DNA of 64,000 nucleotides from Roseospirillum parvum (GTDB lineage: Bacteria > Pseudomonadota > Alphaproteobacteria > Rhodospirillales > Rhodospirillaceae). Under the pieces are notes generated by a model. The model had not been told where the DNA came from. It saw nothing but the letters and a program-made list of their open reading frames with translations, and made no database searches. The DNA is taken from assembly GCF_900100455.1 (NCBI RefSeq), contig NZ_FNCV01000006.1:1-64000 (forward strand), given 5' to 3'. Shown here one piece after another: positions 52,328-60,909 of the stretch; the stretch's first letter is position 1; each line of letters begins with the position of its first letter. The translations under genes and the position numbers were made by a program.

Positions 52328-52687
52328 ATGCAGTTCACCGACCCCGATCTGCTTTCCGCCCTGGATCGCGCCAGTCCGGCCGAGTTGGACAAGCTTGCTT
52401 TCGGCGTCATCGGCATGGACGCGGCCGGCGTGGTCGAGCACTACAATGCCTGGGAGGCTCGGGCGGCGCGGCTCGACCCGGCCTGGGTGATCGGACGCAA
52501 CTTCTTCCACGAGGTCGGCCTGTGCATGAACAACTTCATGGTCGGCCACCGGTATCGCAGCGCCGAGCGCCTGGATGAGATCCTCGACTACGTGCTGACC
52601 TTCCGCATGAAGCCGACCCCGGTCCGCCTGCGCCTGCTGAAAGGCCCGGAGGCGCGGCTCGACTGGATGGCGGTGGACTGGTCGTGA
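52328..52687 (+). CDS. pyp: Photoactive yellow protein (PYP)
   Basis: A 119-residue PAS-fold blue-light receptor. In the family, p-coumaric acid bound to a Cys isomerises on light. By alignment with the known Halorhodospira protein, the chromophore Cys is Cys66 (VGLCMNNF), Tyr42 is Tyr39 and Glu46 is Glu43 (EHYNAWE). DKLAFGVIGMD and VIGRNFF also match. Thr50 and Arg52 are replaced by Ala47 and Leu49, and three residues are missing in the 70s loop. It starts at ATG 52328, behind GAGAGG. A PAS histidine kinase follows in the same direction. Confidence 0.93.
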   Translation: MQFTDPDLLSALDRASPAELDKLAFGVIGMDAAGVVEHYNAWEARAARLDPAWVIGRNFFHEVGLCMNNFMVGHRYRSAERLDEILDYVLTFRMKPTPVRLRLLKGPEARLDWMAVDWS

Positions 52688-52781
52688 GCCCCATCCGCCT
52701 GTTGTTCCGCCGCTTTTTCCGCGCTCTGTTGCGCGCCCTGTTTCGCACCTTGTGCCACCCCGCGGCGACCGGACCCGGACC

Positions 52782-53933
52782 ATGCAGCATCATCCTCCCG
52801 GCCCGCCCCACGACCCGTCCCGCGACCCGCTGATTGAACCGCTGGCGCAACTGGTCCACCAGGCGCCGATCGGTTTGGCGGAAATCGCCGAAGACGGCAC
52901 CGTGCTGCTGATCAACCCGACCGCCGCCCAGGTGCTGATGCCCTTCGTCGTCGACCGGCGGCTGGACAACCTGTTCGTCGCCCTGGGGCCGGCCGGCGAG
53001 GCGCTGAAAAGCCTGTGCCAAGCCTCCGGCCGGCGGGCCGGGCGGCTGTTGCATGGCTATCGGATCAACCGCCCGGGGGGCGGGCCGACCACCGAGGGGC
53101 CGACCACCGGCGGGCCGACCACGCTGGGGGTGAACGTCACCCGGGCCGAGGTCGACCGCCTGATCGTCGTGCTCGAGGACCTGAGCGAGTTGATCGCCGC
53201 CGAGCGCGCGGCGCGTCAGGCCCAGGCCCAGGCCGACGCCGCCAACATGGCGAAAAGCAGCTTCCTGGCCGGCACCAGTCACGAGTTGCGCCAGCCGCTG
53301 AATGCCATTCTCGGCTTTGCCGAGGTGATGCGCGAAGAGGTGTTCGGTCCGCTGCCCGAGCGCTATCGGGGCTATCTCGGCGACATTCACAGCGCCGGCG
53401 GGCACCTTTTGGCCCTGATCAACGATCTGCTCGACCTGTCCAAGGTGGAGGCCGGGGAGATGCATCTGGCCCGCGACCCGGTGGACCTCGACGCGGTGTT
53501 CGCCGACTGCCGCCGTCTGTTCGCCGCCCGGGCCGAGGCCAAGAACCTCGACCTTCAGGCCGAGGCGGGCGGACTGGTCGTGCTGGCCGATCGCCGGCGG
53601 CTGGATCAGGTGTTGATCAATCTGGTCTCCAACGCCCTCAAGTTCACCCCCGCCGGCGGCACCGTGCGTCTGGCCGCCGATCCCGAGCCGCCCGACCGGG
53701 TGCGCCTCACGGTCACCGACAGCGGGGTGGGCATCGCGCCGGAGGACCTGAACCGGGTGATGCAGCCCTTTGGGCAGACCGCCGAGGGGCGGCGCCAGGA
53801 CGACGGCACCGGGCTTGGCCTGTCGCTGGCCCGGGCCCTGGCCGAGGCCATGGGCGGCGGGCTGGAGTTGGCCAGCCAACCCGGCGTCGGCACCACCGCC
53901 ACCGTGCTGCTGCCGGCCCCGCCGGCCGACTGA
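52782..53933 (+). CDS. PAS-domain sensor histidine kinase
   Basis: A 383-residue cytoplasmic kinase without membrane helices. It has a PAS domain (about 22-135), a coiled stretch, HisKA with the phosphoacceptor His167 in GTSHELRQPLNAI, and an ATPase domain with NLVSNALKFTP, DSGVGI, PFGQ and GTGLGLSLA. Residue 171 is Gln where Thr is typical (HELRT), a position tied to phosphatase activity. A 15-bp tandem repeat encodes GPTT three times inside the PAS part. The start ATG 52782 is preferred over a GTG 30 bases upstream. It follows the PYP gene by 94 bases and may transduce its signal. No response regulator is nearby. Confidence 0.9.
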   Translation: MQHHPPGPPHDPSRDPLIEPLAQLVHQAPIGLAEIAEDGTVLLINPTAAQVLMPFVVDRRLDNLFVALGPAGEALKSLCQASGRRAGRLLHGYRINRPGGGPTTEGPTTGGPTTLGVNVTRAEVDRLIVVLEDLSELIAAERAARQAQAQADAANMAKSSFLAGTSHELRQPLNAILGFAEVMREEVFGPLPERYRGYLGDIHSAGGHLLALINDLLDLSKVEAGEMHLARDPVDLDAVFADCRRLFAARAEAKNLDLQAEAGGLVVLADRRRLDQVLINLVSNALKFTPAGGTVRLAADPEPPDRVRLTVTDSGVGIAPEDLNRVMQPFGQTAEGRRQDDGTGLGLSLARALAEAMGGGLELASQPGVGTTATVLLPAPPAD

Positions 53934-53955
53934 GTCCCGGCCGGCGATCAGCCGA

Positions 53956-55062
53956 TCAGCCGTCTTCCAGGTGGAACAGCAGGGTCATCCCGAACAGGGC
54001 GGTGACCAGGGCCGGGCTCCAGGCGGCCAGGGCCAGGGGCAGGGTTTCCGACAGGCCCAGGGCGAAGGTGACCTCGGAGAAGAAATAGACCAGAAAGCCG
54101 GTGCCCAGGGCCAGCACCATGCGCAGCAGCCAGTTGCCGGTCCGCTGGTTGACGTTGAGCGCGAACCCGGCGGCGACCAGGACCAGGGCGCACAGCAGCA
54201 TCGGCGAGGCGATCAGCCCGTGCCAGTAGACCCGATGCTGCTGGGCCGAAAAGCCCGAGGCCTCGTAGAAGCGGATGAAGTCGGGCAGCTCCCAGAACGA
54301 CAGGGTCTCCGGCGAGGCGAAGTTCTCCTGCACCTTGGCCAGGGTCAGGGTGGTCGAAAGTTCCAGCCGCTCGAACTGCTCGGCCGGCTGGCCGGGGGTC
54401 AGCACCCAGGCCTGCTCCAGGCGGATCAGGCCGTCGTCCAGGGTGCCCAGGCGGGCCTCGATGCGCCTCTCGAAGCGGTCCTTGTCGTCCAGCTCGAAGA
54501 TGGTTACCTCGCGCATGGCCAACTGGAAGGCTTCCTGGCGGACGTGCGCCGCGTGGACCACGGTGTGTCCGTCGCCGTCCGCCTCGCGCAGCCACAGGCC
54601 GCCGCCGGCGGGCAGGCTGAGGGTGCCACCCTGGCGACGCACGAAGGTGTCCTCCATGCGCTCGTAGGAACGGTACATGGTGGCGGCCAGCGGGTTGACG
54701 GCGGTGATGTCGACCACCCCGACCAGCAGGGCAAGGACCAGCGGCGGCACCAGGAACTGCCACGCCGAGACCCCGGCGGCGCGCAGCACGGTGAGTTCGT
54801 GGCTGCGGCTGAGGCGCCACAGCACCACCAGGGCGGCGATCATCACCCCGAACGGCAGCACCTTGTGAAGCATGTTGGGCAGCTTCAAAAGGGCCATGCC
54901 GAGCAGCACATCGAGCCCGGTGTCGGGCCGCGCCGCCGCCCGGCGCATCAGCTCCACGGTGTCGAACAGCAGGATCAGCCCCATGATCACCAGCAGGGTG
55001 GCGAACAGGCTGAACAGGAAGTGGCGGCCGATGTAGACGGCCATGGTCGAGGACAGACGCAT
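53956..55062 (-). CDS. lptG: LPS export permease of the LptF/LptG family
   Basis: A 368-residue inner-membrane permease of the LPS transporter. Two N-terminal and three C-terminal membrane helices flank a large periplasmic beta-jellyroll domain (about 125-270). The N-terminus MRLSSTMAVYIGRHFLFSLF and LHKVLPFGVMIAALVVLWRL with RSHELTVLRAAGVSAWQF are typical of LptG. Start ATG 55062. LptF usually lies next to LptG, but is not in this window. LptF versus LptG is judged from the N-terminus. Confidence 0.85.
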   Translation of the reverse strand: MRLSSTMAVYIGRHFLFSLFATLLVIMGLILLFDTVELMRRAAARPDTGLDVLLGMALLKLPNMLHKVLPFGVMIAALVVLWRLSRSHELTVLRAAGVSAWQFLVPPLVLALLVGVVDITAVNPLAATMYRSYERMEDTFVRRQGGTLSLPAGGGLWLREADGDGHTVVHAAHVRQEAFQLAMREVTIFELDDKDRFERRIEARLGTLDDGLIRLEQAWVLTPGQPAEQFERLELSTTLTLAKVQENFASPETLSFWELPDFIRFYEASGFSAQQHRVYWHGLIASPMLLCALVLVAAGFALNVNQRTGNWLLRMVLALGTGFLVYFFSEVTFALGLSETLPLALAAWSPALVTALFGMTLLFHLEDG

Positions 55063-55135
55063 CTCACCCCGTCGTCGAAGGCCAGCGATGCCCCATCGAT
55101 AGCAGACCTGTCGCCGGCTGTCTTGCCCGGTGGGC

Positions 55136-55870
55136 TCAGGCGCCGGGGGCGATCCCCAACAGATGCGGCGCATCGCTGATCAGGCTGTCGACCCCGAAGC
55201 CCAGCAACTCGGCCGCCCGCTCGGGGGCGTTGACGGTATAGGCCGCGACGCTCAGCCCGGCCTCCCGGGCCGTCGCCACGGTGGCCGCGTCGAGGCCGCG
55301 CTGCTCGACGAACAGGCCGGCGCAGCCCAACTCGCCGGCCGCCGCCCGGGCGTCGGCGTCGGCCCGCTCGACCAAGAGGGCGCGCGGCCAGTCGGGCACC
55401 ACCTCGCGGGCCACCGCCAGACAGGGGGCGGTGAACGAGGAGATCACCGGCGGCGCCACCTCGGCCGGCCACAGTCCGGCGGCCACCGCCAGGGCGACCC
55501 GGGCGGTCTCCTCGGCCCGCCCCGGGCAGGGCTTCACCTCGAGGTCCAGCCCCAGGCCGAGGTCGAGGATCAGGTCCAGCGCCTCCTCCAGGGTGGGCAC
55601 CGTCTCCCGCGCCATCTCGCGCGAGAAGTTGAGGCCGGCCGAAAAGCCGGCCAAAACCTCGAGCGGGGTGGCGGCCAGGTCGCCCAGACCGTCGGTGGTG
55701 CGCTCCAGGGTCTCGTCGTGGAACAGCACCGGGCGGCTGTCGGCGGTCAGCTTGACGTCCACCTCGACCGCCGGCACCCCCAGCCGGGCCGCCGCCTTGA
55801 GGCCGGCCAGGGTGTTTTCCGGGGCGACGGCGGCAACGCCGCGATGGCCGACCAGGGGGGGCAGGAGCAT
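55136..55870 (-). CDS. Glycerophosphodiester phosphodiesterase
   Basis: A 244-residue TIM-barrel enzyme that releases sn-glycerol-3-phosphate from glycerophosphodiesters. The metal and catalytic residues are His9-Arg10, Glu36, Asp38 and His51 in the patterns GHRG...PENT and EVDVKLTADSRPVLFHDETL. There is no signal peptide, so it is probably cytosolic. It is divergent from a large membrane-protein gene. Confidence 0.92.
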   Translation of the reverse strand: MLLPPLVGHRGVAAVAPENTLAGLKAAARLGVPAVEVDVKLTADSRPVLFHDETLERTTDGLGDLAATPLEVLAGFSAGLNFSREMARETVPTLEEALDLILDLGLGLDLEVKPCPGRAEETARVALAVAAGLWPAEVAPPVISSFTAPCLAVAREVVPDWPRALLVERADADARAAAGELGCAGLFVEQRGLDAATVATAREAGLSVAAYTVNAPERAAELLGFGVDSLISDAPHLLGIAPGA

Positions 55871-55915
55871 CGGTCACATTCCTTGCGGTTGGGCGGCCGC
55901 CGCCGGCGCTGCCCG

Positions 55916-55934
55916 GTTGGCCGAGGGGGCCAAC
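55916..55934. promoter_or_regulatory. Possible operator, 7-5-7 inverted repeat
   Basis: GTTGGCC (55916-55922), five bases, GGCCAAC (55928-55934). It lies between the divergent phosphodiesterase and membrane-protein starts. The binding protein is unknown. Confidence 0.4.
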
Positions 55935-55990
55935 ATGGACTACTCTCGCCCCGGCCCGCAACCCGCCCGGTCCGGGGAGTTTCACCCGCC

Positions 55991-57853
55991 ATGCACCGCC
56001 CGCTCGTTCTGCTTGCCGCCGCCCTGATGGTTGTCGCGGCGCTCGCCCTGATCGCCCTCACCGGGCCGCATGGCAGCCTGCACGGCCCGCTGGTCGATTC
56101 CGACTGCTACATGCGCCTGCTCAGGGTCGAGCAGCTGCTCGCCGGGGGCGGCTGGTTCGACAACCGGGTGCCCTGGATCAATGCCCCCCACGGCGACGCC
56201 CTGCACTGGACCCGCCCCTTCGACGTGGTGCTGATCGCCGTTGCCGCGCCGTTCCGCCTGGTCACCGATTGGCCCCAGGCGCTGTTCCTGGGTGGCCTGA
56301 TTGTCAGCCCGCTGCTGATGATCGCCCTGGTGCCGGTGCTCTCCTGGGCCTACCGGCCGCTGCTCGGCAACGGCTGGTTCCTGTTGATGGTCCTGCTGGC
56401 CTGCCTGCTGCCGGGGGTTCTCTCGGCCTTCGCCTACGCCCGACCCGACCACCACGGCTTCCAGGCCCTGTTGGCGGTGGCCGCCATGGCCGCCTTGCTG
56501 CGCGCCCTCGACGGCGGCGATGGGCGCCGCCCGGCGGCTCTCGGGGCGCTCTCCGGCGGGGTCGCCGGGCTGGCCCTGTGGGGCAGTTCGGAGGCGCAAC
56601 TGGTCATCGTCACCCTGGCCGCCGTGCCGGCCCTGATGTGGCTGGTCGGCGGCCGGGCCGAGGTGCGCCGGGTGCTCGCCGCCTTCCTGGTCGGGCTGGC
56701 CGGGGTGGTCGCCCTGGCCCTGCTCGCCGACCGCCCGCCGGGGGCCCGGCTGGTGGTCGAGCTGGACCGCATCTCGGTGGTCCATCTGGTGCCGTTGGGG
56801 CTGGCCGCCGCCCTGTTCGGCGCCATCTCGGCCCTGGCCGGGGGGCGGCTCGACGCCCTTACTGGCCGCCCCGGCTGGCTGTCGCGCGGCCTCGTGCTGG
56901 GCGCCGTCGGCCTGATCCCGGCGGTGGTCCTGGCCCTGTGGGAGCCCCGTTTCTTCGCCGGCCCCTATGCCGCCATCGATCCGCGCATCACCGCCTCGTG
57001 GCTGGAGCGGGTCAGCGAGGCCCAGCCGCTGCTGCCGACCGACGGCTGGACGGCGATGCTGTTCGCCATCCACCTGGGGCCGGCCGTGCTCGCCCTGCCC
57101 TTCGCCGCGTGGCGCCTGTGGCACCGCCGGGCCGGGGACGATCCGGCCCGCCCGGCCCTGCTGCTGGGGCTGATCGGCGGACTGGTCTTCACCGCCGTCG
57201 CCATGCACCAGTTGCGGGTCGTCACCTATGCCCAGCTGATGTACCTGTTCCCCTGGGTGGCGCTGATCCGCTTCGCCTGGGAGAGCAACCCCAGGCTGAC
57301 CCTGGGTAGCACCCGGGTGCGCCTGCGCGCCCCCGCCTTCCTGGTTGTGCTGCTCATCCACTACGTGCCGGCGGTCGCCCTGGGGGCGCTGGACCACGGG
57401 CGGGAGCGTCTGGTCGGCTGCCCGTGGGGCGGTATCGCCGATCAGGTGGCCGATCAGGTGGCCGATCAGGTGGCCGCCCTGAACGCAACCGACCCGGCGC
57501 CGATCCTGCTGACCAACCTCTACGCCGGGCCGCAGTTCGCCTACGAGGCCCGCGTCCCGGTGGTCGGCGCCCCCTACCACCGCAGCGCCGACGCCATCGC
57601 CGACACCCTGACCGTGCTCTACGGTGAAGACCCCGAGGCAGCCCGCCAGGTGGTCGCCAAACGCGGCGTCGACCTGCTGGCGGTGTGCCGCAGCCCGCTC
57701 GATACCGACCCCTATCTGGCCGACGAAAACAACCTGCGGGCCCGCCTGCTGCTGGGCCAGGCGCCGCCGTGGCTGGAGCCGCTGCCCCTGCCCGAAAACC
57801 TGCGCGACATCGCCGGCCTCTACCGCGTCCGCCCCGGAGACCTCAAACCATGA
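55991..57853 (+). CDS. GT-C-like polytopic membrane protein
   Basis: A 620-residue protein with about ten predicted membrane helices. The first loop holds DSDCYMRLLRVEQLL and ends near HWTRPFD, recalling the acidic motif of oligosaccharyl- and arabinosyl-transferase type GT-C enzymes, which use lipid-linked sugars. The C-terminal part (about 480-620) is soluble and periplasmic-like. The start is ATG 55991. A 12-bp repeat at 57437-57472 encodes ADQV three times. It overlaps the rppH start by ATGA. The sugar substrate is not known. Confidence 0.65.
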   Translation: MHRPLVLLAAALMVVAALALIALTGPHGSLHGPLVDSDCYMRLLRVEQLLAGGGWFDNRVPWINAPHGDALHWTRPFDVVLIAVAAPFRLVTDWPQALFLGGLIVSPLLMIALVPVLSWAYRPLLGNGWFLLMVLLACLLPGVLSAFAYARPDHHGFQALLAVAAMAALLRALDGGDGRRPAALGALSGGVAGLALWGSSEAQLVIVTLAAVPALMWLVGGRAEVRRVLAAFLVGLAGVVALALLADRPPGARLVVELDRISVVHLVPLGLAAALFGAISALAGGRLDALTGRPGWLSRGLVLGAVGLIPAVVLALWEPRFFAGPYAAIDPRITASWLERVSEAQPLLPTDGWTAMLFAIHLGPAVLALPFAAWRLWHRRAGDDPARPALLLGLIGGLVFTAVAMHQLRVVTYAQLMYLFPWVALIRFAWESNPRLTLGSTRVRLRAPAFLVVLLIHYVPAVALGALDHGRERLVGCPWGGIADQVADQVADQVAALNATDPAPILLTNLYAGPQFAYEARVPVVGAPYHRSADAIADTLTVLYGEDPEAARQVVAKRGVDLLAVCRSPLDTDPYLADENNLRARLLLGQAPPWLEPLPLPENLRDIAGLYRVRPGDLKP

Positions 57854-58347
57854 CCACGCCCGCCGACCTGCCCTACCGCCCCTGCGCCGGCATCATGCTG
57901 ATCAATCCGGCCGGCCTGGTCTTCGTCGCCCGCCGCATCGACACCCCGAAAGACGGCGAGCGCGAAGCCTGGCAGATGCCCCAGGGCGGCATCGATCCCG
58001 GCGAAACCCCCGATCAGGCAGCCCACCGCGAACTGGAAGAGGAAATCGGCACCAACCAAGCCGAGATCATCGCCGAAACCAAGGAATGGCTGACCTACGA
58101 CCTGCCCGACCACCTGATCGGCAAGGTCTGGAAAGGACGCTACCGGGGCCAGAAACAGAAATGGTTCCTGATGCGCTTCACCGGTACCGATACCGACATC
58201 AACATCCACGACCGACCCCACCCCGAATTCGACGCCTGGAAATGGGCCAACCCCCAACACCTGCCCGAGATGATCGTCGCCTTCAAACGCCCCATCTACC
58301 AACACCTGCTCACCGAATTCACCCCCCTGATCCCACCCCTCCGCTAG
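57850..58347 (+). CDS. rppH: RNA pyrophosphohydrolase
   Basis: A 165-residue Nudix hydrolase that removes pyrophosphate from mRNA 5' ends. The Nudix box is GGIDPGETPDQAAHRELEEE. YRPCAGIMLINPAGLVFVAR and WQMPQGGID are typical. It starts by overlapping the preceding stop (ATGA). It could equally be called NudH. Its AAC- and ACC-rich third positions differ mildly from its neighbours. Confidence 0.93.
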   Translation: MTTPADLPYRPCAGIMLINPAGLVFVARRIDTPKDGEREAWQMPQGGIDPGETPDQAAHRELEEEIGTNQAEIIAETKEWLTYDLPDHLIGKVWKGRYRGQKQKWFLMRFTGTDTDINIHDRPHPEFDAWKWANPQHLPEMIVAFKRPIYQHLLTEFTPLIPPLR

Positions 58348-58369
58348 CCGGCGTCGTGCCGGCCCAAGT

Positions 58370-58574
58370 CAAAGGGGCGCCGCCCCTTTGAAATCCCCGC
58401 TGGGGAGGCCGGGAGGCCTCCCCAGACCCCACCATGAGTCAAAGCCGTGAAGAGGGGGGTATCCGAGCGCACGCGCTCGGATACCCCCCTCTTCACGGCT
58501 TTAAGTCGCGGCGGGGGTCCGGGGGGGCCCCTGGTCCCCCCGGCGGGGGTTCCAAGGGGGCAGCGCCCCCTTGG
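58370..58574. repeat. Nested inverted-repeat element, copy B
   Basis: The left arm includes CAAAGGGGCGCCGCCCCTTTG and the right arm CCAAGGGGGCAGCGCCCCCTTGG, like copy A at 47005. The core is a 62-bp palindrome with perfect 30-base arms and a 2-base loop (58441-58502). It lies between two convergent genes, so it may terminate both. Confidence 0.88.
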
Positions 58575-58612
58575 CTGGGCTGGGCCCGGTGCCGACCAGC
58601 GGCGGGGTGGGG

Positions 58613-59359
58613 TCAGTACAGGTGTTGGCCGCCGGTGACGAAGATTTCGGTTCCGGTGACGTATCCGAATTCGTCCGAGCACAGTCGGAAGACGGTGGTG
58701 GCGACGTCTTCGGGGGTTCCCATGCGGTCGAGTGGGATGCGGGGGATCAGGGCTTCGTATTCCGGGCCGACCATTTCGGTGGCGATTTCGCCGGGGGCGA
58801 CGGCGTTGGCGCGGATGCCCAGTTGGGCCAGTTCGGCGGCCATTTCGCGGGTCAGGCCGGAGAGGGCGGCCTTGCTGGTCGAGTAGGCCGAGCCGGCGAA
58901 GGGGTGCACGTAGTGGCCGGCGATGGAGGTGATGTTGACCACCGAGCCCTTGGCCTTGTGCAGGTCGCTGGCGAAGCCCCGGGCGAGGATGAGGGGGGCG
59001 AAGAAGTTCAGGGCGAAGACGTCGCGCCAGCCGGCGATGGGGCCGTTGAGGACGCCTAAGCGTTCCTTGAACTCGGTCTTGGGCGAGACGCCGGCGTTGT
59101 TGACCAGGGCGTTCAGGGGGGCGCCGCCGAGCAGTTTTTTCACGTCGCGCACGAAGGCCTCGACGGCGTTGCCGTCGGCCAGATCGACCGTGAAGTGGTC
59201 CTGCCACAGTTCGGTGCGGGTGGGGTCGTCGGGCAGTGGGCCACGGGCGCAGGTGATGACGCGCCAGCCCTCGTTCATGAAGCGCCGTGCGGTGGCCTGG
59301 CCGATGCCGCGACTGGCGCCGGAGATGACGACGGTTTTCGGGGTGGAGGCGTTGCTCAT
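58613..59359 (-). CDS. Short-chain dehydrogenase/reductase
   Basis: A 248-residue NAD(P)-dependent SDR. It has SGASRGIG (13-20), NNAG (87-90), Ser145, Tyr159 and Lys163 (AYSTSKAAL). It resembles FabG-type 3-oxoacyl reductases, but the substrate is unclear. It is divergent from the SRAP gene by 65 bases. Confidence 0.9.
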   Translation of the reverse strand: MSNASTPKTVVISGASRGIGQATARRFMNEGWRVITCARGPLPDDPTRTELWQDHFTVDLADGNAVEAFVRDVKKLLGGAPLNALVNNAGVSPKTEFKERLGVLNGPIAGWRDVFALNFFAPLILARGFASDLHKAKGSVVNITSIAGHYVHPFAGSAYSTSKAALSGLTREMAAELAQLGIRANAVAPGEIATEMVGPEYEALIPRIPLDRMGTPEDVATTVFRLCSDEFGYVTGTEIFVTGGQHLY

Positions 59360-59424
59360 GGGCTCAAGTGTTACCTTCCCCGGGGGGCGCCCGCAAGCCG
59401 TCCGTGTGTGGTAGTTTGGGGTCC

Positions 59425-60042
59425 ATGTGCGGACGTTTCGAACAGAACCTGACGGGGGCCGAGGTGGCGCGGCGGTTCGGGCTGGCGGTGCCGCCGCAAG
59501 TTCCGCCGCAAGTTCCGCCGCAAGTGTCGTCCGAGGTGCCCGGCGGCACGGTGCGGCCGACCCAACGGGCGCTGGCGGTGACCGCCGGGCGCGACGGCGG
59601 AAGGGTGGCCGGGCGGCTGCGCTTCGGGCTGTCGGTGGACTGGCAGGCCGGGCCGGTGATCAACGCGCGGGCCGAGACGCTGGCCGAGAAGGCGACTTTC
59701 CGGCGGTTGCTCGGGCAGCGCTGTTTGGTGCCGGTCAGCGCCTGGATCGAGTGGCGGGTGGACGCCGCCGGCGGACGCCATCCGAACCGGCTGGGTGGGG
59801 CCGGGGTGTTGGCTCTGGCGGCGCTGTGGCGGGCCGAGGAGCTGGTCATCGTGACCTGCGCCGCCAGCCCGGCGGTGGCCCGGGTGCACGACCGCATGCC
59901 GGTGGTGCTCGACGGCCCCGGGGCCGAGGCGGCGTGGATCGATCCCGGGCGGGATTTTGGCGAGGTGGCCGGGCTGCTGGTGCCCTATCGGGGGGCGCTG
60001 GAGGTCAAGGAGGACCCGCCGGCCCAGGCGGCTCTTTTCTGA
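59425..60042 (+). CDS. SRAP (YedK/HMCES)-type abasic-site protein
   Basis: A 205-residue protein. The Met is removed so that Cys2 can bond with abasic sites in single-stranded DNA. MCGRFEQ, Asn80 (NARAET), Glu109 and His155 (VHDRMPV) are the catalytic set. Usual RYNIAPTQ is here VRPTQ. A 12-bp repeat (59491-59526) encodes PPQV three times near residues 23-34, a local expansion. ATG 59425 is the only possible start since Cys must be second. No LexA box is seen. Confidence 0.9.
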   Translation: MCGRFEQNLTGAEVARRFGLAVPPQVPPQVPPQVSSEVPGGTVRPTQRALAVTAGRDGGRVAGRLRFGLSVDWQAGPVINARAETLAEKATFRRLLGQRCLVPVSAWIEWRVDAAGGRHPNRLGGAGVLALAALWRAEELVIVTCAASPAVARVHDRMPVVLDGPGAEAAWIDPGRDFGEVAGLLVPYRGALEVKEDPPAQAALF

Positions 60043-60053
60043 CCTGCGGGGGG

Positions 60054-60875
60054 TTACGCGGCCGGCAGGTGCTGCCAGCCCATGACCACCATGCCCAGGC
60101 CGATCAGGCCGATCAGGGCGGCGGAGAGGTAGGGGGCGCGGGCCATCAGGGTGTCGAGGCGGCGGGTCCGCCGGGCCACCGTGCGCACCGCCAGGGCGGC
60201 GATCAGCCCGGCGGCGACCAGGGTCAGCGCAAGGCCGGCGCTGAACGCCCCGACCAGCCCGACGCCGAGCCAGAAGCGGTCCATGTGCAGGCACAGGATG
60301 AGCACGGTGAGGGCGGCCGAGCAGGGGATCAGCCCGCCGCTCAGACCGAACAGCACGGTTTGGGTCAGGGTGGTGCGGCCCTGGCCGGCGAAGCGCTGTT
60401 CGATCTCCTGGGCGTGGGCCTGGGCGTGGGCGTCGCCGGGCGGGGGGTCGGGGTGATGGTGGGCATGGTCGTGAGCGTGGCCATGGTCGTGGCCGTGCGC
60501 GTGGTGATGGTCGTGGCTGTGGGGTGCCGGCCGGGCCACCCGACGCAGGCGGGCCAGCATCCACAGGGCGATCAGGATGACCAGGACGCCCGAGGCCATC
60601 ATGAACCAGGGCTCCAGGTTTTCGCCGATCAACGCCTGGCCGAAGTGGAGGGCGAGCAGGGCCAGCACCCAGACGATCAGGGTGTGCGACAGGGCGGCCG
60701 ACAGGCCCAGCGCCACGGCCTGGGCGGGGGTGCCCCGGACGGCGATGATGAAGGCCGCCATCATGGTCTTGGAATGGCCCGGCTCAAGCCCGTGCAGGGC
60801 ACCCAGCAGCAGGGCGGTGGCGGCCAGCGGCAGGGGCGAGGCGGTGCCCTGGGCGAGGGCGGCGGTGAGGTCCAT
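60054..60875 (-). CDS. Nickel/cobalt efflux transporter, NicO/RcnA family
   Basis: A 273-residue inner-membrane exporter. The metal motif is GALHGLEPGHSKTMMAAF (His28, His34). About six membrane helices surround a His-rich cytoplasmic loop (about 117-155) with HDHHHAHGHDHGHAHDHAHH. It lies 34 bases downstream of a CsoR-type repressor, so the two form one operon. The metal is Ni or Co by family; the His loop supports this. Confidence 0.9.
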   Translation of the reverse strand: MDLTAALAQGTASPLPLAATALLLGALHGLEPGHSKTMMAAFIIAVRGTPAQAVALGLSAALSHTLIVWVLALLALHFGQALIGENLEPWFMMASGVLVILIALWMLARLRRVARPAPHSHDHHHAHGHDHGHAHDHAHHHPDPPPGDAHAQAHAQEIEQRFAGQGRTTLTQTVLFGLSGGLIPCSAALTVLILCLHMDRFWLGVGLVGAFSAGLALTLVAAGLIAALAVRTVARRTRRLDTLMARAPYLSAALIGLIGLGMVVMGWQHLPAA

Positions 60876-60909
60876 GGGGGGTGGCCTTCAGGGGGGGCAG
60901 TTTCAGGGG

